Positions 7,853 to 9,299 of a stretch of DNA of 9,299 nt are shown here, piece after piece. The stretch comes from Aquificaceae bacterium. GTDB lineage: Bacteria > Aquificota > Aquificia > Aquificales > Aquificaceae. Positions within the stretch are counted from its first letter, which is position 1. Every line of letters begins with the position of its first letter. A program made the position numbers and the translations under genes. The notes under the pieces are model-generated. The model made no database searches, was not told the origin of the DNA, and saw only the letters and a list, made by a program, of their open reading frames with translations. Location: contig WFYH01000225.1 in assembly GCA_015490215.1 (NCBI GenBank), positions 1 to 9,299 of the forward strand, read 5' to 3'.

Positions 7853-9109
7853 ATGGGGGAAGAGCTGAAAGAGTTAGCAGAGTTATTTCGGGATCTCATC
7901 TCCATGCCTGAAAGGATTCAAGAGAAAGAGATCTTTAAAAGGATTGCCTCCAAGCTCTCCAAAAATACCAAGGGAGTCCCATACCATACGCTCCTTAAGA
8001 AGATACTTGAGTCGGAAAACCTCTGTATGAGCAGGGCTGTAACCCAGTTTATGCTCGTGGAACCGATCTCCTACTTCGTGAGAGCGTATATAGAAGCGGT
8101 GAAACTCCCTGATCAGAGCCACTACATAACTACTCTTTACGAACTTGACGGTATGCCCTATGTGGTAGACGTAAAGGTCTACGACTACGTAGATGAACTT
8201 ATAGACATTTTCATGGAGGGGGACTTTGAAAGGGCTAAAAAGGAACTTCTCAGGGTGTTAAGGTCCCTGAAAGGTTTTCGCTTCTATCGGTATAAGTTTC
8301 CCTCTCACCATATTTCCGACGTCTTTAAGAAGGTTACAGATATGATGAACTCCCTCGGCTTTTCCGAGGAAACCATAAACGCCCTGAACGTATCTCTTCA
8401 TGTGTGTACATCCGCCGGGATAACCGCAAGAGATTTTTTCATAGGAAGCCGAGAGGAAGCGGAAGGGTCTTTTGAAGCTCTTTCTCTAGTAACTCTTACC
8501 TTTGTAATGATGAATAGATATCTGCCTCCCGCCGATAGGAAGCTGGCTACAGACCTTTTAAAAAACTCTCCCTCTATAAAAGACCAAGAAGTGAAGTATT
8601 CAGTTCTATCCACTGCGGTTAGCATGGAAGGGGAGCTTATGGATAAAAAGGCTTGGAAGGTTATAAGGGATATGACAGACCTTGAAGAGTTTATCCGAAT
8701 CATTTCCTTTGCTAAAACGGACAACCCTTCCGTGCCCGTCCCTGTAAAGGGATTTGAAAAGGAGCTTTTTGAATTGAGCAAGGCGGTCTTCCCCTATATC
8801 ACCGGCTTTAAGATCACCTACGAAGATGAATCCTTAAGCTTAGCTGATCTTGACGTGCGGTCCTACCCTGATATTTGGTATTTGGTTCCTTACCTGCTGG
8901 CGGTTAACGATAAGGAGGAGGTTTACAGGAGTTTTAGATGTCTTAGGGTGGAGCAAAAGGAAGATATCCTTGGGGAAACCCTATACAGCCTATTGCCTGA
9001 GGACGAACCCCTTCTAAAGCCGATCTTGAAAAAGCTCCTCCAGCAAACTAACAAAAAGATACGCAAAGAGTTTGAAGGGAAGGTGGAAGCTCTCAAAGGA
9101 GAACCTTAG
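7853..9109 (+). CDS. Conserved-looking hypothetical protein of unknown family, alpha-helical, 418 aa
   Basis: I do not recognise this family. It is a 418-residue soluble protein with no signal peptide or membrane segment and a strongly helical, heptad-like composition, for example at 3-16, 112-139 and 385-414. A slightly different central portion, VPYLLAV and ITYEDESLSLADLDV (about 320-351), suggests a mixed segment. Cysteines are few (58, 185, 363) and not in a metal-binding arrangement. HH (152-153) and CTSAGITARDF (185-195) stand out as compact motifs but match nothing I know. The start at 7853 is the first ATG after an in-frame stop at 7829-7831. Counted 60-base lines in this gene run 42-47% GC, while three lines counted in guaB, lipA and M20 run 47-63%. 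It is divergent from the ExbD-type gene and overlaps the TrkH-type gene by 17 bp tail to tail. Coding status is secure; function is unknown. Confidence 0.9.
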   Translation: MGEELKELAELFRDLISMPERIQEKEIFKRIASKLSKNTKGVPYHTLLKKILESENLCMSRAVTQFMLVEPISYFVRAYIEAVKLPDQSHYITTLYELDGMPYVVDVKVYDYVDELIDIFMEGDFERAKKELLRVLRSLKGFRFYRYKFPSHHISDVFKKVTDMMNSLGFSEETINALNVSLHVCTSAGITARDFFIGSREEAEGSFEALSLVTLTFVMMNRYLPPADRKLATDLLKNSPSIKDQEVKYSVLSTAVSMEGELMDKKAWKVIRDMTDLEEFIRIISFAKTDNPSVPVPVKGFEKELFELSKAVFPYITGFKITYEDESLSLADLDVRSYPDIWYLVPYLLAVNDKEEVYRSFRCLRVEQKEDILGETLYSLLPEDEPLLKPILKKLLQQTNKKIRKEFEGKVEALKGEP

Positions 9110-9299
9110 CCTCCGGATAACGAAGCCTCCTTTCCTTTTCCCTTCCCACCAGTGCCAGCAGGAAGCTCAAAATTCCAACCCTTCCTACTATCATGGTGAG
9201 GATAAGAAGGAGTTTACTTGCAGATGACCAGTGGGCGCAGAAGCTGAGTCCTTCGCCTCCACCCAGAGAGAGACCCACCGTTGAGAAGGCGGAAACCAC
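9093..9299 (-). CDS. TrkH/KtrB-type K+ uptake subunit, C-terminal end only
   Basis: The last 68 codons of a membrane K+ (or Na+) transporter subunit; the gene continues past base 9299. The visible part opens with VVSAFSTVGLSLG, the fourth pore-loop/selectivity-filter region of the Trk/Ktr/HKT superfamily (usually SAFGTVGLSxG). It then has a hydrophobic helix with ILTMIVGRVGILSFLLALVG, equivalent to the family GR(V/I)GPLT motif, and the C-terminal RYPEAKVLL seen as YPEEKI/V in relatives. Such subunits work with a cytoplasmic TrkA/KtrA RCK protein, which is not in view. The filter glycine is present in TVGLS. TrkH cannot be told from KtrB with this fragment. It ends within the 418-residue gene's last codons in convergent orientation. 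Confidence 0.87.
   Translation of the reverse strand: MVSAFSTVGLSLGGGEGLSFCAHWSSASKLLLILTMIVGRVGILSFLLALVGREKERRLRYPEAKVLL

Noticed and set aside
7480..7911. 143-codon open frame on the plus strand running from the ExbD-type gene into the orphan gene
   Set aside because: It crosses the divergent promoter region and overlaps two better genes, and its product has no recognisable motif.

Overview
The window looks like chromosomal DNA from a thermophilic bacterium of the Aquificales type (Aquifex/Hydrogenobacter/Thermocrinis relatives). That placement is an inference. It rests on Lys/Glu/Arg-rich proteins, preferred AGG/AGA arginine and ATA isoleucine codons, extreme compaction and a sulfur-relay (DsrE-type) protein. 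No 16S or other decisive marker is present. Only about 97 of 9299 bases lie outside predicted genes. There are no rRNA or tRNA genes, mobile elements, CRISPR arrays or phage genes.

Layout: (1) 1-3234, minus strand: a leftward operon guaB (IMP dehydrogenase) > KhtT-like RCK_C regulator > KhtU-like K+/H+ antiporter > the first 12 codons of a further gene that leaves the window at base 1. Gaps are 4 and 3 nt, then an ATGA overlap. (2) 3235-3252: an 18-bp divergent region between guaB and lipA with no ribosome-binding site for either gene. (3) 3253-6679, plus strand: an operon lipA (lipoyl synthase) > exported DsrE-family protein > M20 metallopeptidase/deacylase > proB (glutamate 5-kinase with PUA domain). 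Gaps are 14 and 3 nt, then an ATGA overlap. (4) 6673-7800, minus strand: ExbD/TolR-family protein > ElyC/YdcF-like DUF218 membrane protein, converging on proB with a 7-bp overlap. (5) 7801-7852: a 52-bp divergent region. (6) 7853-9109, plus strand: a 418-residue cytosolic protein of unknown family. (7) 9093-9299, minus strand: the C-terminal end of a TrkH/KtrB-type K+ uptake subunit, overlapping the end of the 418-residue gene by 17 bp.

How the genes may work together: the left operon joins a K+-activated purine enzyme (IMPDH) to a two-part K+ efflux system, and a K+ uptake subunit lies at the right edge, so potassium is a recurring theme. The central operon mixes lipoate synthesis, a probable periplasmic sulfur-relay protein, an amino-acid deacylase-type enzyme and the first step of proline synthesis. 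Only tight spacing links these four. The ExbD/ElyC pair concerns the cell envelope. I see no clearly new defence or mobile system. The least explained items are the 418-residue orphan, the exported DsrE protein beside lipA, the guaB-K+ efflux operon and the minimal guaB/lipA divergent region.
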